Positions 63,495 through 64,000 of a stretch of DNA of 64,000 bases are shown one piece after another; the first letter of the stretch is position 1, and each line of letters begins with the position of its first letter. The DNA is from CAUZIZ01 sp963579905 (lineage in GTDB: Bacteria > Acidobacteriota > UBA6911 > RPQK01 > JAJDTT01): assembly GCA_963579905.1 (NCBI GenBank), contig CAUZIZ010000004.1, forward strand, positions 8,674 to 72,673, written 5' to 3'. Under the pieces are notes generated by a model that was given only the letters and a program-made list of their open reading frames with translations, did no database searches and was not told the origin of the DNA. A program made the translations under genes and the position numbers.

Positions 63495-64000
63495 AGTCCT
63501 CTTGCGGAACGTTGGGCGCGATGTCTCTGCCGCACCGGTACATTCTAGCAGGACGGGCCACTCACTCAAGGTCGAAGCCACCAGACAGGCCCTGAGTTTG
63601 CCTTTGCACTTCCTGGTTTCGCAACGACTGCATGTAGCTCCCGATTCATAGGCAACAATTTCTCCCGGGCACATAGGTTACACTTTTGGAGTCTTGGAGT
63701 TTCATTCTTCGGTGGGTGTATCTCGTCGTAAAAGCGGTGGAAACGGTGGGAAACTCCGTCCGGAGGAGTTTCCCAAGCGTTGTGGGAACGGTGGAAAAAC
63801 TCGACGCCAAGAGTCGTCTGCTTGATGTCGCCGTTTTTCCACGGTTTCCACAGCGCGCCAGTTTCCACGGCTTTGCGGGTCATTTTTCTTTAGAGCTCCT
63901 CAGATCGTGTGGCAGGCTTTTGTTTCAATCGTTTGGCAGGGAAGCACCCTTCCCAGCCGTTCATCGAACAGACCGAGCTCCAGGTGCTCAAAGTAAACAG
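63495..64000. other. Right edge: non-coding, hairpin-rich
   Basis: No credible gene is present. A near-perfect palindrome GGAAACTCCGTCCGGAGGAG/TTTCC lies at 63749-63773, surrounded by repeated GTGGAAACGGTGG and CCACGGTTTCCAC motifs (63735-63875). These could fold into alternative structures. The promoter of the aminotransferase should lie in 63495-63700, but no clear -10/-35 pair is evident. Confidence 0.5.

Noticed and set aside
1..64000. tRNA, rRNA, CRISPR or prophage
   Set aside because: No T-loop-like GGTTCGAATCC with a paired acceptor stem, no regularly spaced repeats, and no phage structural or integrase gene was seen.

Overview
The window reads as about 64 kb of a free-living or host-associated, metabolically versatile heterotroph with moderately high GC. 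The best guess is Acidobacteriota, with Planctomycetes-like bacteria as the alternative. The evidence is a DUF1549/DUF1553 protein paired with a DUF1501 protein, a second (broken) DUF1800/DUF1501 pair, 3-keto-disaccharide hydrolase, Gfo/Idh and phytanoyl-CoA dioxygenase proteins, and a trypsin-like protease with a C-terminal domain of a kind I associate with secreted acidobacterial proteins. No rRNA, tRNA, CRISPR array, phage module or intact transposase was seen, so the taxonomy rests on gene content only.

Layout. 719-6837 (minus) is a tight five-gene operon: aminotransferase, ornithine cyclodeaminase-like, SDR, Gfo/Idh and a PQQ/haem dehydrogenase. 7616-8904 holds an amidohydrolase and a dead hicBA pair. 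9037-15751 holds an M50 peptidase, a heavily decayed MFS-acyltransferase-acyl-ACP synthetase fusion, a frameshifted radical SAM gene and an alkaline-phosphatase-superfamily lipoprotein. 16175-21561 holds a 3-keto-disaccharide hydrolase, threonine aldolase, an ABC permease, an unknown secreted protein and a frameshifted hydrolase. 22045-22834 is a two-gene unit of a lipocalin-like protein and an ArsC/Spx-family protein whose catalytic cysteine codon is TGA. 22912-31752 is a run of secreted proteins ending in DUF1553 and DUF1501. 31784-33636 is a tail-to-tail junction of two truncated genes. 34026-38081 holds M24 peptidase, SLC13 transporter and M20 peptidase. 38301-47907 is a polysaccharide/sugar-acid region (two GH43/32-like proteins, PL10-like lyase, enolase-superfamily enzyme, SMP-30 lactonase) with a K+ channel and remnants. 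48479-56620 holds a decayed FHA-TPR gene, amidohydrolase, PhyH, S1 protease and broken DUF1501 and DUF1800 genes. 57197-63494 (minus) holds a YdiJ-like FAD/Fe-S 2-hydroxyacid dehydrogenase, a vapBC remnant, a GntP permease and a glyoxylate-type aminotransferase.

Two properties dominate the window. First, about a dozen genes carry stops, indels or truncations, which means either active genome erosion or, in part, assembly error. Second, the intergenic DNA is full of dispersed structured repeats: REPIN-like palindromes (here R1), a ~150 bp composite repeat (R2), ~100 bp long-arm hairpins (R3), three further families (R4-R6), and two MITE-like elements bounded by CTAG.

The most interesting single observation is the candidate selenoprotein at 22484-22834. 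It has a perfect Shine-Dalgarno, UGA exactly at the first position of the CxxC active site, and immediately downstream a 6-bp stem with a GGUC loop 17 nt from the UGA, the geometry of a bacterial SECIS element.
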